A stretch of 64,000 bases of DNA from Methylobacterium phyllostachyos. GTDB lineage: Bacteria; Pseudomonadota; Alphaproteobacteria; Rhizobiales; Beijerinckiaceae. The notes under the pieces were generated by a model. That model searched no databases, was not told the DNA's origin, and saw only the letters and a list, made by a program, of their open reading frames with translations. How positions within the stretch are numbered: position 1 is the first letter of the stretch; every line of letters starts with the position of its first letter. The stretch covers positions 146,393-210,392 of the forward strand of contig NZ_FNHS01000012.1 of assembly GCF_900103445.1 (NCBI RefSeq), written 5' to 3'. The position numbers were made by a program, and so were the translations under genes. This document shows positions 1-9,267 of the stretch, piece after piece.

Positions 1-1000
<1,000 letters not shown>

Positions 1001-1229
1001 CTCCTGCTTGCGCCTCCGGAAAGGCCCGCCGGTCAATCCCGTCAGTGTGGGGCTGATGATACCGGGCTGGCAAGGTCGGGATCGCCGCACGCCGTCGGGC
1101 GGCGGGTTCGGGCGGGGGCCCAGGTCGTGTGGCCGGGGGCGTTACGATCGTCTGGAGGACGCTTCCCGCGTCGGGGCACGGGGAACGGTCGTGCCGCTTG
1201 CCGCTTCTCCCGCAGGAGGTACGGGCAGG

Positions 1230-2396
1230 ATGCAGGAACTCGTCGCGAAGATCGAGCAGGCGTTGCTGATGGCGGCCGGCATGGCGTGGCAGACCGGCTG
1301 GACTCTGGTGCTCGGCTTCGCGATCTCGGCACTCCTGCAATCCGTGGTCTCCACCGACGCGATGAAGCGCGCCCTCGGGCGCGATGGACCGAAGGAGGTC
1401 GCGCTGGCCTCGCTCGCCGGCATGGCGTCCTCGTCCTGCTCCTACGCGTCCGCGGCGATCATGCGCACGCTGTTCAAGAAGGGCGCGGCCCTGATCCCAT
1501 CGCTGGCCTTCCTGTTCGCCTCGACCAACCTCGTGCTCGAACTCGGCATCGTCCTGTATCTGCTGATGGGCTGGCCGTTCATGGTGGGCGAGTGGGTCGG
1601 CGGCGTCGTGCTCATCATCGTCATGGCCGTCCTCGTACGGCTGACCTACCCGGCGCGGATCGCCGAGGGGGCGCGCCGGCACGAGGAGGAAGCGGGCGGC
1701 CACCAGCACATGAGCATGACCGTGGCGGGCGAGACCCTCGGTGCGCGCCTGAGGAACCCGCAGACCCGCATCCGCGTGGCCCAGAACTTCACCATGGAAT
1801 GGTCGATGCTCTGGAAGGACCTCGCGATCGGCTTCCTGGTCGGCGGCTTCCTGTCGGCCTTCGTGCCCGACGCCGTGTGGAAGTCCCTGTTCCTGACGGA
1901 TGCCTCGCCCTGGCTCAAGGTGCCCGCCAACGCGCTGCTCGGGCCGCTGATCGCCGTGGCGACCTTCGTCTGCTCCATCGGCAATGTGCCGCTGGCCGCC
2001 GTGCTCTGGGCCGGCGGCGCGAGCTTCGGGGGCGTGCTCGCCTTCCTCTATGCCGACCTCATCGTGCTGCCACTCCTCGACACCTACCGGCGCTATTTCG
2101 GCTGGCGCATGGCCGCCTACATCGCGGCCGTGTTCTACGCGACGATGGTGGTGGCCGCCCTCGTCATGGATCTCGCCTTCACCGGGCTCGGCCTCGTGCC
2201 GGACCATGGGATCGATATGCGCGCACAGATCACGCGATTCGGCCTGAACTATACGTTCTGGCTCAACCTCGTGTTCGGTGCACTCGGCGCCTATCTCTGG
2301 TGGGTCAGCCGCCGGCATCCCATGGGGCATCACGATCAGGGCGGCCATGCCCGACATGGGGAGGGCGCGCACCGGCACGCCCACCAGGAAGGCTGA
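1230..2396 (+). CDS. COG0701/ArsP-type permease with His-rich C-terminus
   Basis: This predicted inner-membrane permease has 388 residues and belongs to the DUF318/ArsP_1 group, whose members export arsenicals or transition metals. It has about eight hydrophobic segments, with the paired family motifs SSSCSYASA (Cys70) and CSIGNVPLA (Cys about 248) in two repeated halves. The last 25 residues are dominated by histidines (HPMGHH, GAHRHAHQ), which suggests metal binding. The chosen ATG is preceded by AGGAGG at 1214-1219 with 10 bases of spacing. Upstream in-frame sequence does not look coding. The substrate is inferred to be a soft or transition metal ion; the sequence does not say which. Confidence 0.85.
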   Translation: MQELVAKIEQALLMAAGMAWQTGWTLVLGFAISALLQSVVSTDAMKRALGRDGPKEVALASLAGMASSSCSYASAAIMRTLFKKGAALIPSLAFLFASTNLVLELGIVLYLLMGWPFMVGEWVGGVVLIIVMAVLVRLTYPARIAEGARRHEEEAGGHQHMSMTVAGETLGARLRNPQTRIRVAQNFTMEWSMLWKDLAIGFLVGGFLSAFVPDAVWKSLFLTDASPWLKVPANALLGPLIAVATFVCSIGNVPLAAVLWAGGASFGGVLAFLYADLIVLPLLDTYRRYFGWRMAAYIAAVFYATMVVAALVMDLAFTGLGLVPDHGIDMRAQITRFGLNYTFWLNLVFGALGAYLWWVSRRHPMGHHDQGGHARHGEGAHRHAHQEG

Positions 2397-2421
2397 GCCC
2401 AGGCCCGCTCCGGTCGATCGG

Positions 2422-2970
2422 TCAGATCTTACCCTCGAGACCCATCGTGTAGTATTTGTGGACGATCTTGTCCTGGTTCTCGAGGAGCCAGTCGATCGAC
2501 GGCTCGTTGGTCATCGCCTTGCGGATCGCTTCGGTCATGCCCTTGCGCTGGATCTCGAACAGCGCCTTGTGGTCGACCGTCTCGGCCTGGATCACGCCCG
2601 GGCTCAGCCAGACCGAGCAGATGATGCCGAGGTCGTTGGCCTTCTCCTTCGGGATATACCCGGCGCGCACCGCGTCCAGCACGCCGTTGGCGATGGCGAA
2701 CTGCACCGTGCCCATCAGGATCGACGTGTACTTGCTCTCGGTCACGCTGACCTTGGAGACGCAGAGCGTCACCGGGCGGACCATGATGTCGGTGTTGAGC
2801 AGCGCGAAGACGCGGCTGTGGCCGACGACCTGATCGCCCGTCAGCGTCGCGAGCGCCGTGCCGACCGGCCCGTCGAGTTCGCCGATGATGACCTCGGGCT
2901 CGGAGGCGGTGTTCGGGGGGCCGCCCGCCACGAGGGCTTCGCCAGCGCGGAGGATGATGCGTTCACTCAT
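2422..2970 (-). CDS. Formaldehyde-activating enzyme homologue (Fae-like)
   Basis: This 182-residue homologue belongs to the family that condenses formaldehyde with tetrahydromethanopterin in methylotrophs. The fold signature is recognisable: GEALV near the N-terminus, IIG at 28-30, the GVLDAVRAGYIP segment, and a C-terminal NEPS block. Compared with the canonical Methylorubrum Fae as I recall it, the N-terminal histidine described as catalytic aligns with Glu24, and the C-terminus differs. It may therefore be one of the accessory Fae paralogues (fae2/fae3 type), not the housekeeping enzyme. The ATG at 2968-2970 has GGAG nine bases upstream (plus-strand 2980-2983). An in-frame ATG five codons earlier is less well placed. 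No other pterin-pathway gene is adjacent. Confidence 0.85.
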   Translation of the reverse strand: MSERIILRAGEALVAGGPPNTASEPEVIIGELDGPVGTALATLTGDQVVGHSRVFALLNTDIMVRPVTLCVSKVSVTESKYTSILMGTVQFAIANGVLDAVRAGYIPKEKANDLGIICSVWLSPGVIQAETVDHKALFEIQRKGMTEAIRKAMTNEPSIDWLLENQDKIVHKYYTMGLEGKI

Positions 2971-3410
2971 GGGGGTAGGCTCCATCGTTTGCGGCAGGCG
3001 CGGCTGGCCGGCATCCGTCGCGGTGGACGGGGCAGCTCGTGGGTTCGCAACAGGCGCCTGCAGCCGGTCCGGATGCGGATCGACCGCCCCGGCGCTCATG
3101 CCGTCGATGCCTGCCGTCAGTGCGCCTCGTACACGATTGCGATCGCCGCAGGATAGGCGAGGGACCGAACGTCCAGGATCGATCCGAGGGCTACGGGTGT
3201 GGCGGCACGCGGTCCGGCGGCCGGATCTCGATCTGGATGCAGGTTTCGTCACGGGCGAAGGTCTTGGCGTCGGCGACCCGGACCTTTAGGAAGGCGCCCA
3301 AGCCGGGGCGGTCCCGCCCACGATTGCCGGACCGGCTGAACCCCCCTGATGTCTCTCGCGGATCGCGGCGTGGGCAGCCTTGCGGGCTTCCCGCGTATCC
3401 GGACCTGACC
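2971..3410. other. Intergenic gap of 440 bases between two divergent genes
   Basis: This gap must hold the promoters of the Fae homologue (leftward) and the glycosyltransferase (rightward). I see no confident promoter or repeat in it. On the minus strand, about 3191-3290 has strongly GC-biased third codon positions and ends in TAG, reading ...KVRVADAKTFARDETC and onward. This could be a short gene or a remnant, but it has no convincing start or homology. Confidence 0.5.
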
Positions 3411-6400
3411 ATGCGCCTTCGAGATGTGTTCGCCGCCGGATCGTCGGAGAAAGCCGGCCTCGCCGGGGCGGCGCAGTCCCTCGCGCGCCCCTTGGCCCGG
3501 CGCCTGAAGCGCCGCCGCGGTGAGCCCCGGCAGGCGGATGTCGTCCAGGCCGTGAAGGCATCGGGCTTGTTCGATCCGGCATGGTATGCCCGGCGCTACC
3601 CCGACGTGGTCGGCGAGGGGATCGATCCCGCGGTGCATTACGCGGTCCATGGCGGCCGGGAGGGGCGCTGGCCGCACCCGCTGTTCCACGGCGACCTCTA
3701 CCTCGATTCCGTGCCGGGGCTGCGGGCCGAGGGTATCAACCCGGTGCTCCACTACCGCGACCGCGGCGCCGAGGCCGGGATTCGCCCCAATCCCCTGTTC
3801 GATCCCGACTGGTATGCCGAACGCTATCTCGGCGGCGCGACGCAGCGCGGCCGGGCGTTCCTGCACTTCCTGGCCAATCCGGACACCGACCCGTCGCCGC
3901 TGTTCGACACGGCCTGGTACCTGTCCCGCTACCCGGATGCCCGGGCGGCCGGCGGCAACGCGCTGGCCCATTATTACGAGACCGGCCGGAAGCAGGGCTA
4001 CCTGCGCAATCCGGAGGAATTCGCCGGCCTGTCGCGCCACGTGGACCTGATCCGCAACGCCGGGATCTTCGACGCGGAGTTCTACCGCTCGCGCTGTCCC
4101 GAGGCCGAAACCAGCGGGCTCGACGCCCTGGAACACTACGTGATGGCGGGCGGCTATCGCCGCTACGCACCCCATCCGCTGTTCGATCCCGATTGGTACG
4201 CCGCGCAATCCCCCGCCGTGCGGGCCGACGCCCTCAACCCCCTGGTCCATTATCTGGAGCACGGCGCCGCCGAAGGTCTCGATCCGGGCCCGTGGTTCGA
4301 CACGCGCTGGTATGCCGAGACCTACCTCGCCGAGGACGGGGACCAGCAGAACCCGCTGGTGCATTTCCTGGCCGATGGCGGGCGCAGCACCAGCCCGTCG
4401 CCGCGCTTCGACGCCCCCTGGTATCTGGCCCGCTATCCGAGGGTCGCGGCCCTCGGGCTGAACCCGCTCGTCGATTACGTGCTGACCGGCCTGGAGGCGG
4501 GGCGGCTCACCCGCCGCGTCCCCGGCGCGGCGGTGCCGGAGGCGTCCGATGCCCGCCTCTCCTGCCTGAAGCGGGAGCCGCGCCGGCATGGCCGCACGGC
4601 CCTGTTCATCACCCATTGCCCGGAGGGGCGGATCCGCGGCCATGTCGAGCCCTACCTGACGGCCTTCGCGGAGAACGGCGTCGACATCGTCCTGATCATC
4701 GCCGCCGACCAGCTCAAGAACGCGGTACCGCAGGCGATCCTGGATCTGTGCGCCTCGGTCTACCTGCGGGAGAACACGGGGTTCGACTTCGCCGCCTGGG
4801 CGCATGTCCTGCTGGAGGATGTCGATCTCCTCGACGCGGAGACCCTGTACCTCGCCAACGACAGCCTCGTCGGCCCCCTCGACCGGACCGATTTCTCGGC
4901 GCTGCTCACCAAGATCGACGCGTTCCCGGAGGCGGTGATCGGGCTCGCCGACAACTTCTACTACAGTCACCACCTCCAGAGCTTCTTCCTGGCCCTGAAG
5001 CGGCGCTGCCTGTCGTCCTATGCGTTCAACCACTTTCTTCTGTCGGTGGCGAACTGGCCCGACAAGAACGCGGTGATCACCGAATACGAGCTGACCTTCT
5101 CGCAGCGGATGCGGGCCGCGGGACTTGGGATGCGCAGCCTGTTCTCGGCGCAGAACAAGCACATGTCGCTGGTCAACGACCCGCGCAACAACCGCACCCT
5201 GTTCGACTGGGAGAACATGCTGGCCCAAGGCTTCCCGTTCGTGAAGCGCTCGCTGCTCGGCGAGCATGCGGCGATCGGCGGTGCGGCGGTGCGGGAGGCG
5301 ATCGCGAAGAGCGGCTTCGACCTCGACCGGCTCGACGTGACCTACACCTATCCGGGCGCCAGGATCTGGGCGGACCTGCGCAAGCCCCAGGCGCCGGAGC
5401 GGCCGCTGCGCGTATCGTTCATCTCGCCGATGAACTACGCCAACGGCCTCGGCGTCGCCGCCCGCAGCTACGCCCGTGCGCTCCACCGGACGCCGTTCAC
5501 ACTGAACATCCACCCGATGGAGCGGCCCTTCCACGTCCACGCCCGGGTGGCGCCCGCGTGGCAGGCCCGCACCTTCTCGGGCGCTGCGGATGTCGCCCTG
5601 GTGCATTTCAATGGCGACAGCTGGCATTCGCTCATGAGCGACGCGCAGCAGGCGATCGCCGCGCAGGCGCGGCTGAAGATCGGGCTGTTCGTGTGGGAGA
5701 CCTCCCATGTGCCCGGCGGCTGGCTGCCCACCGTCGATGGGCTCGACGCCATCTGGGCACCCACCGAGTTCTGCGCGGCGATCTTCCGGCAGATCACCGA
5801 TATCCCGGTCGATGTCGTGCCCTACGTGGTCGAGAACGAGGCCGGCGAGCCGGCGAGCGCCGCCGCCAAGGCGAACCTGCGCAAGGCCTTCGCGATCGAC
5901 CCCGCCAAGCGGGTGATCCTCTACGCCTTCGACGGGTCGAGCTACCTCGCCCGCAAGAACCCGCACGCGCTGATCCGGGCGTTCCGGGCGGCGGGTCTGG
6001 GGAAGGCCGGCTGGCAGCTCGTGCTCAAGACCAAGCACGTCTTCGATCTGCCCGAGGAGGGCAAGAAGCTCTTCAACCTCGTCGGCGCGTCCGGCGACGT
6101 GGTGGTGATCGACCAGCCCCTCTCCCAGAACGAGCTTGGCGCGCTGTTCGATCTCTGCGCGGTCTACGCCTCGTCGCATTCCTCGGAAGGCTTCGGACTG
6201 ACGATCGCGGAGGCGATGGAGATGGGCAAGGTCGTGGTCGCCACCGATTACGGCGGCTGCCGCGATTTCCTCGACGCCACCTGCGGCTTCCCCGTGAAGG
6301 CCGATGTCACGGCCCTCGACCAAACCTACGGACCGTACCTGCGCGGCGCCGAATGGGGCCAGGTAGACGAGGCCGATCTCGCCCGCGCGCTGACCGACGC

Positions 6401-6542
6401 GGCCCGGGCGGTGACCGGCGGGGACGCGGCGCGGATCGGTGCCGCCGCGCGGGCGCGGATCCGCGAGCGCCTGTCCATCGGCGCGGTGGCCTCCGCCATG
6501 GAGGCGAGCCTTTCCCGCCTCCTCGCCGCCGACCGTTCCTGA
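3411..6542 (+). CDS. Large glycosyltransferase: eight N-terminal repeats, RgpF domain, GT4 domain
   Basis: This 1043-residue protein is probably involved in building a rhamnose-containing surface polysaccharide. Residues about 48-385 carry eight tandem units of roughly 45 residues built on FDxxWYxxRYPD...NPLxHYxxxG. Residues about 395-580 match the rhamnan synthesis protein F family (ITHCPEGRIRGHVEPYL, ENTGFDFAAW). From about 665 there is a GT4-like glycosyltransferase domain (NGLGVAARSYARAL), ending in the donor-binding EGFGLTIAEAMEMGK near 925. The ATG at 3411 is the first after which the residues look coding, although its ribosome site is weak. The next gene, a second glycosyltransferase, begins 19 bases after the stop, so the two are probably co-transcribed. 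Confidence 0.85.
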   Translation: MRLRDVFAAGSSEKAGLAGAAQSLARPLARRLKRRRGEPRQADVVQAVKASGLFDPAWYARRYPDVVGEGIDPAVHYAVHGGREGRWPHPLFHGDLYLDSVPGLRAEGINPVLHYRDRGAEAGIRPNPLFDPDWYAERYLGGATQRGRAFLHFLANPDTDPSPLFDTAWYLSRYPDARAAGGNALAHYYETGRKQGYLRNPEEFAGLSRHVDLIRNAGIFDAEFYRSRCPEAETSGLDALEHYVMAGGYRRYAPHPLFDPDWYAAQSPAVRADALNPLVHYLEHGAAEGLDPGPWFDTRWYAETYLAEDGDQQNPLVHFLADGGRSTSPSPRFDAPWYLARYPRVAALGLNPLVDYVLTGLEAGRLTRRVPGAAVPEASDARLSCLKREPRRHGRTALFITHCPEGRIRGHVEPYLTAFAENGVDIVLIIAADQLKNAVPQAILDLCASVYLRENTGFDFAAWAHVLLEDVDLLDAETLYLANDSLVGPLDRTDFSALLTKIDAFPEAVIGLADNFYYSHHLQSFFLALKRRCLSSYAFNHFLLSVANWPDKNAVITEYELTFSQRMRAAGLGMRSLFSAQNKHMSLVNDPRNNRTLFDWENMLAQGFPFVKRSLLGEHAAIGGAAVREAIAKSGFDLDRLDVTYTYPGARIWADLRKPQAPERPLRVSFISPMNYANGLGVAARSYARALHRTPFTLNIHPMERPFHVHARVAPAWQARTFSGAADVALVHFNGDSWHSLMSDAQQAIAAQARLKIGLFVWETSHVPGGWLPTVDGLDAIWAPTEFCAAIFRQITDIPVDVVPYVVENEAGEPASAAAKANLRKAFAIDPAKRVILYAFDGSSYLARKNPHALIRAFRAAGLGKAGWQLVLKTKHVFDLPEEGKKLFNLVGASGDVVVIDQPLSQNELGALFDLCAVYASSHSSEGFGLTIAEAMEMGKVVVATDYGGCRDFLDATCGFPVKADVTALDQTYGPYLRGAEWGQVDEADLARALTDAARAVTGGDAARIGAAARARIRERLSIGAVASAMEASLSRLLAADRS

Positions 6543-6561
6543 CGCCCCGGAGACGCGACCC

Positions 6562-8091
6562 GTGTTGAAGAAGAAGCCGGTCCCGGCCCCGTCGGCCTCC
6601 TGGGGGGCGCTCGCGTGGCCGGACGCGATCGTGCCGCTACCCCTCGACGCGCAGTTCCGCCCCGTGGATGAGCGCCGGCTGGACCAGATCGCCGCCGGGC
6701 AGCTGCCGTCCTGCCGGGCCGTGTTCGTGGCACCGGCGGCCTCGGAGCTGCGCCCCGACCTCGTTCGGCAGCTCACGCGCGCCATGGCCGAGCGACCGGA
6801 TATCGGCCTCTTCTACGGCGACGATGCCGTGGTGGACGGTGCCGGACAGGTCCGCAGCGTCCACTGCAAGCCGGCCTTCAACCTGGGCCTGCTGATGGCC
6901 GATGATTACATCGGCTTCCCGCTCCTGATCCGCGCCGCGACCTTCGCGGGCCTCAAGCCGGATTTCCGTCAGCGCTACGCCAGCGCCGCGTGGTTCCGGT
7001 TCCTGCTCGGGGCGATCTCCGCCGGCATCGGCATCGACCGGATCCCCGAGACCCTGATCGCCTCGCCGCTGGAGCGTCCGAAGGCGACTCGAACCGCCCG
7101 TGCCCATACCCTCGACCGCTGGTTCGAGACGAATGGCGCACCCCTGCGCACGGCCCCGGGCCTGACGCCGGACACGCTGGAGATCCGCCGCACCCTCGAC
7201 GCGCGACCGCCGGTGACCCTCGTCGTCCCGACGAATCAGAGCCGGCCCAAGGACGACCAAGGCCGCGCCGTGGACGGTGCCAAGCCCCACGTGATCAACC
7301 TGCTCGACAGCCTCGGCCGCAGCACCTACCCGGCCGACCGGATCCGGGTGCTGATCGGCGACGACGTAGCCGACGACGCGATCTATCGCGGCCGCACCGA
7401 TCGCTTCGCCGTGACCCGCCGGCTGACGACCCGGGCGCCGGGGGAAAAATTCAACTACGCGGCCAAGATGAACACGCTCTGGCGGGCCGCCGAGACCGAC
7501 CTCGTCATTCTCATGAACGACGACCTCGTGGTGCGCCGGCCCGGCTGGATCGAGGCATTGCTGACCTTCGCGCCGGACCGGGGCGTCGGCGGCGTCGGCG
7601 GTCGGCTGCTGTTCCCCACGGGCAAGATTCAGCATGCCGGCATGACCGGCGGCATCTTCGACGTGTTCGCCCATCCCTGGTACAACCGGGACGCGGACGA
7701 GCGGACCTATGGCGACTGGGCGCTGACGCAGCGCGACTGCTCGGCGGTGACCGGCGCGCTCTTCGCCACCCGCAAGGCGGTGCTGGAGGCGGTGAACGGC
7801 TTTGACGAGGATTTCGCCCTCGACTTCAACGACGTCGACCTGTGCCTGAAGCTGCGCCAGCTCGGCTATCGCATCGTCTACACGCCGTTTGCCGAGTTGA
7901 TCCACCACGAGAGCGCCTCGCGCCAGACCAGCTTCGCCCCAGGCCCGCAGACCGCACGCTTCCTCCGCCGCTGGCGCGACGTGCTGGCGGAGGACCCCGC
8001 CTACAGCCCGCAATTGCGCACCGACACCGACGTGGTCGCTCCCCGGGCCGACGCGACGCGCTGGATCACGGAGCGGCGGGGGGAGGGGTAG
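6562..8091 (+). CDS. GT2-family glycosyltransferase
   Basis: This is a 509-residue glycosyltransferase of the GT-A fold (GT2). The N-terminal 200 residues form a degenerate GT2-like segment (GLFYGDDAVV). The catalytic domain follows, with VTLVVPTN, the metal/nucleotide-binding NDD at 319-321 and the acceptor-region EDFALDFNDVDLCLKLR. The start is a GTG with GGAG nine bases upstream (6549-6552). It follows the large RgpF/GT4 protein closely, and the pair probably extends the same surface glycan. The protein has no membrane segment, so it should act on the cytoplasmic face on a lipid- or protein-linked acceptor. Sugar specificity cannot be read from the sequence. Confidence 0.85.
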   Translation: MLKKKPVPAPSASWGALAWPDAIVPLPLDAQFRPVDERRLDQIAAGQLPSCRAVFVAPAASELRPDLVRQLTRAMAERPDIGLFYGDDAVVDGAGQVRSVHCKPAFNLGLLMADDYIGFPLLIRAATFAGLKPDFRQRYASAAWFRFLLGAISAGIGIDRIPETLIASPLERPKATRTARAHTLDRWFETNGAPLRTAPGLTPDTLEIRRTLDARPPVTLVVPTNQSRPKDDQGRAVDGAKPHVINLLDSLGRSTYPADRIRVLIGDDVADDAIYRGRTDRFAVTRRLTTRAPGEKFNYAAKMNTLWRAAETDLVILMNDDLVVRRPGWIEALLTFAPDRGVGGVGGRLLFPTGKIQHAGMTGGIFDVFAHPWYNRDADERTYGDWALTQRDCSAVTGALFATRKAVLEAVNGFDEDFALDFNDVDLCLKLRQLGYRIVYTPFAELIHHESASRQTSFAPGPQTARFLRRWRDVLAEDPAYSPQLRTDTDVVAPRADATRWITERRGEG

Positions 8092-8520
8092 GCGGATCCC
8101 GGCTCCGGGTTGCGGATGCTCTCTCGAGCGTAGGTCTTCCTCCCCCCTCTGCAGGCTGGCGGATTCACACGTCTCTTCCCGATGCTTCATTCTTCCAGAA
8201 ACGAGCGCATTTCCGTCCCCATTGTGGGGAGAGGCCAGGGGTGGTGCAGATGGCACCGCTCCGCTCGATCCTGAGCCACCCCCACCTCCAACTTCTCCCC
8301 ACAGGTTTGAGCGATCCTGGGCAGGCCCGGGATCGCCAGGGGAGGAGCGCGCGTCGGCGAAGATGTGCGAATGCGGGGCACGATCCAATTAATCAAAACC
8401 CGCAAATAAGCTGGTGTTTCTCGTAGAAATCCTGGACCGGCAATTCTCGCGGCCGGCAAAGTAGCCGACTGTGCCGCCTCCCTTCGAGCGGGCGCCGTCC
8501 GCCACGTGCCGGAGCTGACC
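8092..8520. other. Intergenic gap containing a dispersed repeat
   Basis: The gap separates the GT2 gene from the cupin gene. Its centre is a copy of dispersed repeat family A (about 8215-8305). The rest (8306-8520) is presumably the promoter region of the cupin gene. I find no RNA gene or further coding sequence. Confidence 0.6.
8215..8305 (-). repeat. Dispersed intergenic repeat, family A, copy 1
   Basis: The reverse complement of this stretch matches the copies at 41713-41821 and 47772-47879. The shared core is GGAGGTGGGGGTGG, about 15 bases, then GAGCGxGxTGGTGCC-like sequence, then CACCACCCC, bounded by CTCCCC/GGGGAG arms. The ends pair, so the element can fold. This copy has more mismatches than the other two. 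Confidence 0.75.
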
Positions 8521-9018
8521 GTGAAGAGGCTTCCCGCCGCCGCTGCCCTGCTTCTCATGGCCGCCGGCGCCTACGCGGAGATCCGGCTGCACGAGGGCGG
8601 GCGCCCCATCACCGGCACGGCGATCCGGCCCGGGGCCGCCGCCTTCAGCCCCGCGCCGATCCCGGCGGATTGGGTCGTCTCGGGCAACCCCGTCACCGAG
8701 GTCGCGGAGGTCTCCGAGACCCATGACGGGAGTGCGAGCGTCTATCTCTGGCGCACCACGGCGAGCACGTTCCGCTGGACGCACCACAGCGACGAGATCA
8801 TCACGATCCTCGACGGCGACGTCTTCATCACCGAGGCGGATGGCAAACGGCACCACCTGACCCCGGGCGATGTCGCGCATTTCCCGGTCGGGTCGATCCA
8901 GCTCTGGGAGGTGCCGAAGACGCTCCTGAAGTCGGCGATCCTCAAGCACCGGGAGCCTGCGCTGGTCGAGGCCTCTCTGCGCTGGATGCGCCGGGCCCGC
9001 GCGTTCGTCGCCGGCTGA
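8521..9018 (+). CDS. Secreted cupin-domain protein
   Basis: This 165-residue protein has a cleavable signal sequence (KRLPAAAALLLMAAGAYA) and then a single cupin barrel of the Cupin_3 type. It shows TSTFRWTHHS-like metal-side residues (here STFRWTHHSDE), ILDGDVFI and TPGDVAHFPVG. The family includes ureidoglycine-related and sugar-binding proteins, and the substrate here is unknown. I prefer the GTG at 8521 because GGAG lies at 8511-8514 and the signal peptide then starts properly; a GTG at 8506 is also in frame. The stop codon lies inside the first unit of a 28-base tandem duplication. Export to the periplasm is inferred. Confidence 0.75.
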   Translation: MKRLPAAAALLLMAAGAYAEIRLHEGGRPITGTAIRPGAAAFSPAPIPADWVVSGNPVTEVAEVSETHDGSASVYLWRTTASTFRWTHHSDEIITILDGDVFITEADGKRHHLTPGDVAHFPVGSIQLWEVPKTLLKSAILKHREPALVEASLRWMRRARAFVAG

Positions 9019-9070
9019 GAGCCGAGGCGTCTCCGTCGCCGGCTGAGAGCCGAGGCGTCTCCGTCGCCGG
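9006..9070. repeat. Tandem duplication, 28-base unit, 2.3 copies
   Basis: The unit CGTCGCCGGCTGAGAGCCGA plus GGCGTCTC occurs at 9006-9033 and, identically, at 9034-9061, followed by a partial third copy (CGTCGCCGG, 9062-9070). The first unit contains the last codons and the TGA of the cupin gene. The perfect identity suggests a recent slippage or duplication event. Confidence 0.9.
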
Positions 9071-9267
9071 TGTGAACCCGATCGGCTGGGGCGTGCGTTG
9101 GCGGCTTCCGAGCCATGCCTGTCACTTAGCAGTCAGGGGCATCAATCTCGTAAACGGACGCTCCTCGTTGCACGCTGACGCCAGCGGCCATCTCTGGAGC
9201 GCCGCCAAGACCGCAGTCGGATACAACTAGGCATGGTGTTCGCCGACAGGGGGATACAGCGTTTCCC

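Noticed and set aside
3249..6785. Minus-strand open frame of 1178 codons
   Set aside because: It lies opposite the well-supported glycosyltransferases and encodes only repetitive Arg/Gly/His sequence.
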